Shown piece by piece: positions 32,445 through 38,181 of a stretch of DNA of 38,181 nucleotides (within the stretch, counting starts at the first letter, position 1; each line of letters starts with the position of its first letter). This DNA is from Bacteroidia bacterium (GTDB lineage Bacteria > Bacteroidota > Bacteroidia > B-17B0 > Aurantibacillaceae). Below the pieces are notes generated by a model, which worked only from the letters and a program-made list of their open reading frames with translations, ran no database searches and had not been told where the DNA came from. The DNA is taken from positions 1 to 38,181 of the forward strand of contig JALOMJ010000013.1 of assembly GCA_025455485.1 (NCBI GenBank). Reading direction: 5' to 3'. Position numbers and translations under genes: made by a program.

Positions 32445-32563
32445 TTGTATCTGCCAGTGGTGCATTTATATGTGTAGAAAGCTTAATCACGTATAAATAG
32501 TTTGGCACTTCTCAATTGTTGTGCCAAAGTTTCGTTCATAAATGATGCAATATACAGGTTAAA

Positions 32564-34084
32564 ATGATCTTTCGTGCCTTCCCAATAATTGTACTTATTT
32601 GCTTTGCAAATTCCTCTTCTTTTGCCCAGTTTTTTGGCATACTTACCCGTTATCCTCAAAACAACTATCAATGCATTTTAGAATTTCCAAAAGACAATAA
32701 ACACCGGGTGCTTAATTGGGTATATTCTTCTCAAGATCAGCTGTATAAAAGTCAGATTCTCGTTTACAACCCTGACTTCACCTTTTTTGATTCGATCAAT
32801 TTATTACGAAACTTAATCCCCATTAGCGTTGAACCCATTTATGAAAGTAACCGGTACTTGTGGCCAGCTGTGTTTACTGATTCCTCGACTTTTAATCCAT
32901 CCATACAACAATTTGTAGTGCTAGAAACGGATACCAGCTATCACTTTGTTGATCTCCACAAAATGGGTGCATTAACCTTCTCAGCGATCCAACCATTCAA
33001 CATCATCAATATTGGCTCAAGCTATTATACCGGTTTTACAGACTTTCTCACTTCCAGCTCTAAAATTTACAAGCTGAACGCTCAATTAATAAAAACAGAT
33101 TCTATCGCCCTTAATGCAAAAATAAATTCATTAAGTGTGCAAAACAACTTCCTCTTGATCTCAGGTATCGGTTTTCCTTGCTCTAATGTAAACGGTAATT
33201 TTCAGAAAGCTTCTTTGGATACAAATTTTCAGTTTGTAGATTGCTTTACTTTAAAGAATTTGATCGTAAACACCGGGCCATGTACTCAAACTGTAGGTAT
33301 TTGGCCATATGCAAATTCATTAATTTTTACTTTAAGTAACACCAAGTGTTTTGCCCTCGGCAATTATGATATCATTTATAATGCGGTTTGTGATGATTGG
33401 TATGGCATGGTGAATTCCGTATTAGATAATAACAACGTTATACTTCAAACAAATTTTATAAGCAGCTCTTTCACAAACACATCTTACATGGATTATTCGA
33501 TAAGCCATTGGTGTTTTAAGAACAACAAAATACTAACTGTTGGTATAGAAGGTCATAATTTTCAGATAGGCAGTAGCATTTCTGGTCAGCCTCAAACTAC
33601 AAAATTTGTGATAAACAAGTTCGATACCCTTGGCAATTTAATTTGGACGAAAAAGCATGGCGGCGATATGTATTATAGGTCAAAAAGCATAAAATATACT
33701 TTAGATGGCGGTATTCTTATTGCTGGTATGCGTTATGATTCATCAAACCACGCACTTCCTGTAGGCGTCATGGAGAGTTTTTTACTCAAACTCGATTCAA
33801 ATGGTAACTTCTCACCGGTTTTAATACCTGAAGTGGGGGCAAAACTTGACAAAATAAAATGCTATCCTAACCCCACCAGCAATAAGTTGCATTTCGATTT
33901 ACCCCTTGAACAGGAAATTAGCCTTTGCATTTTTGATCTATTTGGAAAAGAAGTGCTGCGTGAAAACTTCATTAAGAGTAATCAGCCGATTGATGTTGAG
34001 GGTTTAAGCACAGGCTTGTACATTTACAAGGTAACTCATAATCAAAAACAATATTCCGGTAAATTCATAAAGTCCGGCGATTAA
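32564..34084 (+). CDS. T9SS-secreted protein, paralogue 2
   Basis: 506 aa, signal peptide (AFPIIVLICFANSSSFAQ, cleavage about residue 22). It is colinear with the preceding gene: shared KFDTLGNLIWTKKHGGDMY, TLDGGILIAGMRYDS, SFLLKLDSNGNF, and the same type A sorting domain (KCYPNPTSNKLHFDLP, LCIFDLFGKEVLRE, GLSTGLYIYKV). The two are therefore a tandem duplication with substantial divergence in the propeller-like body. The 119-bp gap from the first copy leaves room for a separate promoter. Function unknown. Confidence 0.85.
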   Translation: MIFRAFPIIVLICFANSSSFAQFFGILTRYPQNNYQCILEFPKDNKHRVLNWVYSSQDQLYKSQILVYNPDFTFFDSINLLRNLIPISVEPIYESNRYLWPAVFTDSSTFNPSIQQFVVLETDTSYHFVDLHKMGALTFSAIQPFNIINIGSSYYTGFTDFLTSSSKIYKLNAQLIKTDSIALNAKINSLSVQNNFLLISGIGFPCSNVNGNFQKASLDTNFQFVDCFTLKNLIVNTGPCTQTVGIWPYANSLIFTLSNTKCFALGNYDIIYNAVCDDWYGMVNSVLDNNNVILQTNFISSSFTNTSYMDYSISHWCFKNNKILTVGIEGHNFQIGSSISGQPQTTKFVINKFDTLGNLIWTKKHGGDMYYRSKSIKYTLDGGILIAGMRYDSSNHALPVGVMESFLLKLDSNGNFSPVLIPEVGAKLDKIKCYPNPTSNKLHFDLPLEQEISLCIFDLFGKEVLRENFIKSNQPIDVEGLSTGLYIYKVTHNQKQYSGKFIKSGD

Positions 34085-34141
34085 TATAATCAGCGCTTAT
34101 TGTATAGCAAAGTGCAGAATTTTCTGTAAATTCATTCTACT

Positions 34142-34999
34142 ATGCTGCCATCCAAAGAAGATTTAGAATCAATGCGTTTGCTTATTAACAACGCGCATAT
34201 TGAGGATTTCGAAGGCCTTTCCTCATCCGAAATGCACTATTTACTCTATTCTACGTTCGATCCCGAGTCCCCATTAAAAATAAACACCCACCTCCCTGAT
34301 GAGATCCTAAGCCAAATTCCATTTTTTCGCCTTACCGAGGTATTTCTTAAGATCATCCAACGCGACCAATATATTAAACTCACTCAGTTGGGTGCTCTGC
34401 CAAAAAAAGTACTTGTTGAACTCTATGATCAACGCCTAATTCTTGACAGAGGCATTGAAACCGGTATTACAAAGCTGACCCGGGAGATCGACTGTCTTTC
34501 ACTGTCTGCATTGCATTACAATACCGTATTTGCTGGATTGGCCAGAAAATCAAATGGTAAACTGTACCTAACCCGGCTGGCACAGGATGCCATGTCAAAG
34601 CAAAATAGAAACGCACTTTTTATCAAAACCCTCTGCGCATACACAGAAAAATTGGCATGGAGTAATTTTGATGGCTATCCCCCTCTGCCGGTAGGTAACC
34701 TGGGTTGGGGTTTTACTGTTATCCTGCTCTTAAAATATGGATCCGAATCCCATCAATTAAGTTATTATGCAGAAAAGTACATTCGGGCCTTTCCCAATTT
34801 GCTTCGCGACTTTCCTCAGCGCCAATACAGCACTCCAAAAGAGGATTTGATCCGTTGTTACTGCCTTCGAAGTTTTGAACGATTTATGGAGTGGTGGGGT
34901 TTTGTCAACATCGAACCGAAGGACCACTTTCTGTTCGACCTGAATCAGAATATTTCAGTTACTCCGGTGTTAAAGGAAGTGTTCAATTACTCTGACTAA
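34142..34999 (+). CDS. Conserved hypothetical protein (Bacteroidota, helical)
   Basis: 285 aa, no signal or TM. The recurring features are EMHYLLYSTFDPESPL, IPFFRLTEVFLKIIQRDQ, KLTQLGALPKKVLVELYDQ and LARKSNGKLYLTRLAQDAM. I have the impression of a recurrent uncharacterised family in which the central KLT..G.LPKK part resembles a segment found in some SEC-C/plasmid-borne proteins. This is memory, not a search. It lies 57 bp after the second T9SS gene but lacks an export signal, so it is probably functionally separate. It is convergent with the phage-like operon, with a shared terminator between them. Confidence 0.6.
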   Translation: MLPSKEDLESMRLLINNAHIEDFEGLSSSEMHYLLYSTFDPESPLKINTHLPDEILSQIPFFRLTEVFLKIIQRDQYIKLTQLGALPKKVLVELYDQRLILDRGIETGITKLTREIDCLSLSALHYNTVFAGLARKSNGKLYLTRLAQDAMSKQNRNALFIKTLCAYTEKLAWSNFDGYPPLPVGNLGWGFTVILLLKYGSESHQLSYYAEKYIRAFPNLLRDFPQRQYSTPKEDLIRCYCLRSFERFMEWWGFVNIEPKDHFLFDLNQNISVTPVLKEVFNYSD

Positions 35000-35046
35000 T
35001 CATCAAACTCCTTTACACCTACCAATTATTCTTGATGATACAAAAA

Positions 35047-35072
35047 AAAGCCATCCTTTCCGGGATGGCTTT
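35047..35072. terminator. Bidirectional intrinsic terminator
   Basis: A ten-base-pair stem, AAAGCCATCC (35047-35056) and GGATGGCTTT (35063-35072), with a 6-nt loop. On the minus strand the stem is followed by a run of T (the A-run at 35042-35049). It serves the convergent 34142 gene and the phage-like minus operon. Confidence 0.8.
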
Positions 35073-35089
35073 ATTCAGCTTTGGGAAGC

Positions 35090-35278
35090 TTAACTCTTCA
35101 GTTTTCTGTAGATCCATTTCAGCGCAAACGATACACAAAAACTCACCACCGCACCCAAAGCAGCCAGGACAACTGTCTTGATGATATCCTGCGAACCAAT
35201 GTTCACAAACACGGTCAAAGCCGTTCCTGTTACAGTGCCTATCAAGGTGCCGCTCTCTGTAGGGTGCTGGGTTGACAT
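35090..35278 (-). CDS. Small holin-like membrane protein
   Basis: 62 aa with two probable TM helices (GTLIGTVTGTALTVFVNIG and VVLAALGAVVSFCVSFALKWI) and a basic tail RKLKS. Size and layout resemble phage holins, but short membrane proteins are hard to assign. It is the last gene of the operon, directly before the terminator, and follows the 35292 gene by 13 bp. Confidence 0.55.
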   Translation of the reverse strand: MSTQHPTESGTLIGTVTGTALTVFVNIGSQDIIKTVVLAALGAVVSFCVSFALKWIYRKLKS

Positions 35279-35291
35279 CTTTGTTTTCGTT

Positions 35292-35486
35292 TTATTGAGG
35301 TTTTTGTACTCTGGCCTGAATATGGATGTTCAATTCGATCATTTTTCCTTCAGGTGTTTCACTTTGAATCACTTCCACCGCAATTGAATCCACTTGATCA
35401 CTGCCTTCTGTGTGTGTTTTTGGATTCGGCGTTCTGGTCGCCTTTACTCGAACAAACAAATCCTCCTTCTTTTCACTGGCCTCCAT
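35292..35486 (-). CDS. Small soluble protein of the phage-like operon
   Basis: 64 aa from ATG 35486, one base past the stop of the preceding gene; the longer in-frame start at 35522 overlaps that gene. Contents: EKKEDLFVRVKATRTPNPK, then EVIQSETPEGKMIELNIHI, a small beta-rich protein. No family known to me. Confidence 0.5.
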   Translation of the reverse strand: MEASEKKEDLFVRVKATRTPNPKTHTEGSDQVDSIAVEVIQSETPEGKMIELNIHIQARVQKPQ

Positions 35487-35487
35487 C

Positions 35488-35724
35488 TTATGGGTTCTCC
35501 GTTTTAGGTTCGTTCGGGTCACCCCCTTTTACCGCAGCCTGACTCACCGCTGTAGCCACACTCCCGGCAACAATTAGGTACCCTCCCAGGCTAACCAGCC
35601 CAACCGGTAAGGCTATGGGTGCTGCAAGTAAGGCTCCACCTGCAGCCGCTAAACTGAGCCCAATGGTTCTTAGCACTTTAAAAAACTTAGGCGTTGGAGC
35701 CTGTAATCTTTGCAATAGGTTCAT
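35488..35724 (-). CDS. Small membrane protein of the phage-like operon
   Basis: 78 aa. Basic N-terminus (QRLQAPTPKFFKVLR), then a long Ala/Gly/Leu hydrophobic region (GLSLAAAGGALLAAPIALP and GGYLIVAGSVATAVSQ) forming one or two TM helices, and a polar tail. It overlaps the DUF5675-like gene by 38 bp, an overlap common in compact phage operons. Possibly a second holin/antiholin-like component. Confidence 0.55.
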   Translation of the reverse strand: MNLLQRLQAPTPKFFKVLRTIGLSLAAAGGALLAAPIALPVGLVSLGGYLIVAGSVATAVSQAAVKGGDPNEPKTENP

Positions 35725-36121
35725 GCGTTTTGCTTTTAATGGTTATAAAATGTGTTTCAGATTCTTCCTGCTCCGTTAGCAGCTTTAGAAGAGTATTCAG
35801 GGCAACTTTCGACTTACTGCCCTTCCCTTTTCCTGTAATTTGTGTAACCGGCGCTATACAGCCCTTTAAATCCTTTAAGGCGCTATTCGCTGCATGCACC
35901 AATATGCCTTTTCGCTCAGGTACCTCTTCAATCGACAGTACCCAACCCATTATTTTGTGCCACCGGATTACAACGGGATACCTCCCTTCAGGGATGCAAG
36001 AGATCCTTTTGGCATTTTCCTTCCAGGGCAACTCAATCGACTTGCAGATCAGCTTGCCATCATGCCAAATTTCCCCGTTGGTCCCTTCGGGGAAGTATTC
36101 CCGTAATAATTCCAGCTCCAT
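35687..36121 (-). CDS. DUF5675-like protein
   Basis: 144 aa. The pattern fits DUF5675: ELELLREYFPEGTNGEIW at the start, ICKSIELPWKENAKRISCIP in the middle, and GILVHAANSALKDLKGCIAP with conserved His/Asn/Cys. The family is found in phage and phage-derived clusters, and its Cys/His residues have suggested a peptidase or murein-active role; that is not established here. It sits 2 bp after the 249-aa protein gene, in tight array. Confidence 0.75.
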   Translation of the reverse strand: MELELLREYFPEGTNGEIWHDGKLICKSIELPWKENAKRISCIPEGRYPVVIRWHKIMGWVLSIEEVPERKGILVHAANSALKDLKGCIAPVTQITGKGKGSKSKVALNTLLKLLTEQEESETHFITIKSKTHEPIAKITGSNA

Positions 36122-36123
36122 GC

Positions 36124-36873
36124 TTATGGCACCTCCACAATGGCCAGGGCATTGTAGGCCCCGTTTTTAAGTGAGTACTGCACGCCATTCACCTCCTGGA
36201 AGAACTCGATTTGCAACAGATGCAAATCGGTACCGGGGCCAACAGGTATCGCCGCAGGGGTCAAAACCATGTTGTTGGGGGTGGCATCAATAGGCACATT
36301 GATGGCATTGGTTTGCTGTACTTCGCTCTGGCCTGTAGCAAAGTCCACCCTTGCCCAGGCACCTCTCACGGTCATGTGCGTTGCACCTGATGGGAAGGCG
36401 ATGTCATTGATGGGCACCAAACCACCAATGGTAATCACACCGGTTCCTGCAGTAAAGTTGTAGGGCTTGAACAAAATCGCGCCAAGGATGGCACGGATGT
36501 TAAAGTTAAACCCCTTCAGGAAAGCTTTGGCGGTGGGGTTAACGATGGCCACCCCAACATTGCGCAGACCCCTTGCTGAGGTGGTATCCTCATTCTTCAC
36601 GTCCGTCATCACTTTAGTGAGGCGGGAGGCTACTCGGTTGTCACCGGCGCTCATAAGCATGGGCCGGATGGCATCTCTCAGGAGTTTGCCGGCACTTGCC
36701 GCGGAGCCAAATTCGGCACCGTTTTCACGGGTGCGCACAAATGCCGGGTCATTGGCGATGCGGTCACCGTCTACCCCGCCTTTTTCGCGAGCCAGGTTTC
36801 CGTCCTGGGTTTTGTAAAAGGTAATATCTCCGATAGTACCCTTCAGTTTGATAATTCCACGTTGTCTTGCCAT
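36124..36873 (-). CDS. Conserved 249-aa protein of the phage-like operon
   Basis: 249 aa, no signal. The highly patterned N-terminus (GIIKLKGTIGDITFYKTQDG, then REKGGVDGDRI and FVRTRENGAEFG) recalls an uncharacterised family that I associate with Bacteroidota phage-like clusters. The C-terminal half is beta-rich (ATHMTVRGAWARVDFATG, LHLLQIEFFQEVNG). A structural role in a phage-derived particle is possible; nothing enzymatic is seen. It is 5 bp after the nuclease gene. Confidence 0.6.
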   Translation of the reverse strand: MARQRGIIKLKGTIGDITFYKTQDGNLAREKGGVDGDRIANDPAFVRTRENGAEFGSAASAGKLLRDAIRPMLMSAGDNRVASRLTKVMTDVKNEDTTSARGLRNVGVAIVNPTAKAFLKGFNFNIRAILGAILFKPYNFTAGTGVITIGGLVPINDIAFPSGATHMTVRGAWARVDFATGQSEVQQTNAINVPIDATPNNMVLTPAAIPVGPGTDLHLLQIEFFQEVNGVQYSLKNGAYNALAIVEVP

Positions 36874-36878
36874 GGTTC

Positions 36879-37400
36879 TTAATTTTTAAAGGTTGATTGT
36901 TGAACTACTGAACACCCATTACAATACCTCAACCGGTTTTGATAATTGTAGTTCCTGTATAGCCATGGAGGACAAACCCTCTCCACCCCACACGCCCAAA
37001 GTCCGATTCCTTCATTCACAGCTTGCAGCATGCAGCCGGCCAGGATTGGATCTTCTCCATACGCAGGATTGTACCATGCCATTCCAGATCTCACCAGTAA
37101 ACTGTCAACCCGTTTACCGTTCAACAGCAGGTTCCCGACTACACGGCCGTATAAGTCTTTCCCCAGGCTGTCAAAAATTACAATTCTCCGGTAGAGCAGC
37201 TGCTTTACCTGCAGGACACAGGTGCTGCCAAAATGTTGTTTTAGCTCAGGGGCATCCACATGTGCAATTCGTACACGCATTGTCTTACTGTTGTAAAACA
37301 AATCGTAGGTGTCCCCATCCACAACTCGTGTAATCAAGGCAGGTTTCTGTGCATTTGCGAACAAAATGCAGCAGTTAAAAAGGAGCAATAGGTGTTTCAT
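36879..37400 (-). CDS. Secreted thermonuclease-like (SNase domain) protein
   Basis: 173 aa with a signal peptide (LLLLFNCCILFANAQ). The SNase (OB-fold) site is complete: VVDGDTYDLF (Asp28, Asp30), RIAHVDAPE (Arg44, Asp49, Glu52) and DLYGRVVG (Arg86), equivalent to the metal-binding and catalytic residues of staphylococcal nuclease. It cuts DNA or RNA outside the cytoplasm. It is the first gene of the minus operon; two extra Cys pairs near the C-terminus (RYCNGC) may form disulfides. Calcium-dependent nuclease activity is expected from the family, not shown here. Confidence 0.88.
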   Translation of the reverse strand: MKHLLLLFNCCILFANAQKPALITRVVDGDTYDLFYNSKTMRVRIAHVDAPELKQHFGSTCVLQVKQLLYRRIVIFDSLGKDLYGRVVGNLLLNGKRVDSLLVRSGMAWYNPAYGEDPILAGCMLQAVNEGIGLWACGVERVCPPWLYRNYNYQNRLRYCNGCSVVQQSTFKN

Positions 37401-37565
37401 GTGGCAAAGGTAGAACGGCCTCTAAGTGCTTTATTCAGCGGTGTTCCGTTTCATAAAGTTTGTGCCTATTTGGTAAGTTTTGTCTATTGTGGCCCCCGTA
37501 GATACCAATTACCTTTGTCTGGTATCATTTATACAGATAATGTATGGATGAAGCATAGATAGTGT

Positions 37566-37763
37566 ATGAAAAGCATCAATCGTATCTGTATTTACCCAAA
37601 AGACATTATGCTCCTCACCGGAAAAAGCGAAAGGTACTCCCGTACCCTTTTACGAAAAATTAAAGCCGGGCTCAAAAAAGAGGAACACCAACTGCTCACC
37701 ATAAGTGAATTGAGCACCTACTTTGGCATCTCCCAGGAGGAGATTTCTAAGGTGATCAGATAA
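37566..37763 (+). CDS. Small HTH-like protein, divergent from the phage-like operon
   Basis: 65 aa. The segments CIYPKDIMLLTGKSERYSRT (helix-turn-helix entry) and LLTISELSTYFGISQEEISK look like a short DNA-binding helix set, as in excisionase or MerR-like small proteins. It is transcribed away from the SNase operon with a 165-bp gap, so it may regulate it. No partner. Confidence 0.6.
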   Translation: MKSINRICIYPKDIMLLTGKSERYSRTLLRKIKAGLKKEEHQLLTISELSTYFGISQEEISKVIR

Positions 37764-37843
37764 TAAAATTTATTTGTATTTAGTTTTAATTGAATCGTAG
37801 AATGTTTAATTTTACCATGAGAACGTTCTTTAAAACAATTTAA

Positions 37844-38011
37844 ATCACTCTAAATTTCAAGCGAACGAGCCAGCGAACAATTTTTTCAAACTGTCGCTAT
37901 CTCAATGATGATAAGCTTTTCCAGGTGTATAAAGGTACTCTCCGGATCCACAGATGCATGCAAAAGGCCAGCCCGAAGGGTTGGCTTTTTTGTTTTGCGC
38001 AGAAGCGTTGA
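37844..38011 (+). pseudogene. Tail fragment of a GIY-YIG-associated reading frame (low confidence)
   Basis: The frame from 37844 to TGA 38009-38011 has no start. It reads KLFQVYKGTLRIHRCMQKAS and then PKGWLFCFAQKR. I recall this tail recurring at the ends of Bacteroidota GIY-YIG nuclease annotations, where the terminator hairpin is itself translated. No GIY-YIG domain is upstream, so at most a remnant is left. Confidence 0.35.
37967..37991 (+). terminator. Plus-strand terminator hairpin
   Basis: GCCAGCCC (37967-37974), loop GAA, GGGTTGGC (37978-37985) with one G-T pair, then TTTTTT. A classic intrinsic terminator. Confidence 0.75.
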
Positions 38012-38048
38012 AAGCTTGCTTTCATAAGCGAAAGCGCAAAACAAAAAA
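37986..38048. repeat. 15-bp perfect inverted repeat
   Basis: TTTTTTGTTTTGCGC (37986-38000) and its exact complement at 38034-38048, enclosing 33 nt that include AAGCTTGCTTT. It overlaps the T-run of the terminator. Confidence 0.75.
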
Positions 38049-38051
38049 TCA

Positions 38052-38181
38052 ATGCGCAGCATTGACTTTTGCATGTTGACGCTTGATTAGGAGAGATCAT
38101 TGCGACAGCAATAATCTCCTTCCCGATACCGGTCTCTTTACTAAAACAGAGCATGCGCAGCATTGACTTTTGCATGTTGAC
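38052..38181 (+). repeat. 29-bp direct repeat, two copies 101 bp apart
   Basis: A 29-nt unit containing ATGCGCAGCATTGAC and TTGCATGTTGAC is found at 38052-38080 and 38153-38181, the second at the very end of the window. Each copy starts with a small hairpin (ATGC-GCA-GCAT). The array may continue to the right. Confidence 0.7.

Overview
This window most likely comes from a member of the Bacteroidota, perhaps a Chitinophagales/Cytophagales-like lineage or a metagenomic contig. The evidence is four-fold: three proteins end in type IX secretion (T9SS) type A sorting domains; several promoters fit TTG-N19..20-TAnnTTTG, the Bacteroidota -33/-7 pattern; the genes lack clear Shine-Dalgarno sites; and there are lineage-typical families such as a DUF6943-like protein, a DUF5675-like protein and NarL-type two-component genes. 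Base composition is moderately AT-rich apart from a few GC-rich non-coding spacers. I recognise no rRNA, tRNA, CRISPR array or transposase. The window is almost entirely accessory DNA.

Region 1 (1-6350) is an array of three RHS C-terminal toxin/immunity cassettes. Cassette 1 has a lipase-like tip and an ankyrin lipoprotein as presumed immunity. Cassette 2 has an unknown tip, an in-frame stop, and a one-TM protein as presumed immunity. Cassette 3 has a glycine-rich tip that may be toxin type 23, and a lipoprotein as presumed immunity. Cassettes 2 and 3 lack the long RHS N-terminus, so they look like displaced or silent cassettes. Cassette 1 runs off the left edge.

Region 2 (6350-29600) is a defence/conflict island. 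In order it holds a lone JAMM/JAB protease, a coiled-coil membrane protein, two small secreted proteins, a SIR2-like protein, and a long minus-strand operon. That operon (18011 down to about 11191) encodes a putative muramidase, an alpha/beta hydrolase, a patatin phospholipase, an anchored lipoprotein, an unknown beta-rich protein, a papain-like peptidase and a T9SS cargo. Next come a small protein/membrane protein/histidine kinase/response regulator operon, a pYEATS operon with two membrane proteins and a Zn-binding HNH-like protein, a TIR/3TM/ThsB-like TIR operon, a HEPN protein, a candidate structured RNA, a class II Fic protein and a DUF6943-like protein. GC-rich hairpin-bearing spacers separate several modules.

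Region 3 (29700-35000) encodes a lipoprotein, two tandem paralogous T9SS-secreted proteins and a conserved hypothetical protein. Region 4 (35047-37763) is a compact minus-strand operon that looks phage-derived (SNase-like nuclease, an unnamed 249-aa protein, a DUF5675-like protein, small membrane/holin-like proteins), with a divergent small HTH protein. The right edge carries a recurrent-looking tail sequence with a terminator, a long inverted repeat and a 29-bp direct repeat.

The strongest unnamed signal is a palindromic element with an extra half-site, TGTCG-N5-CGACA-N5-TRTCR. It occurs at four intergenic places (8099, 18157, 20879, 29701). In three of them a TAnnTTT-type -7 box lies 38-39 nt downstream of the third half-site. 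It would tie the secreted-protein pair, the pYEATS operon, the 29824 lipoprotein and possibly the two-component operon into one local regulon. The other leading candidate for an undescribed system is the minus-strand multi-hydrolase operon.
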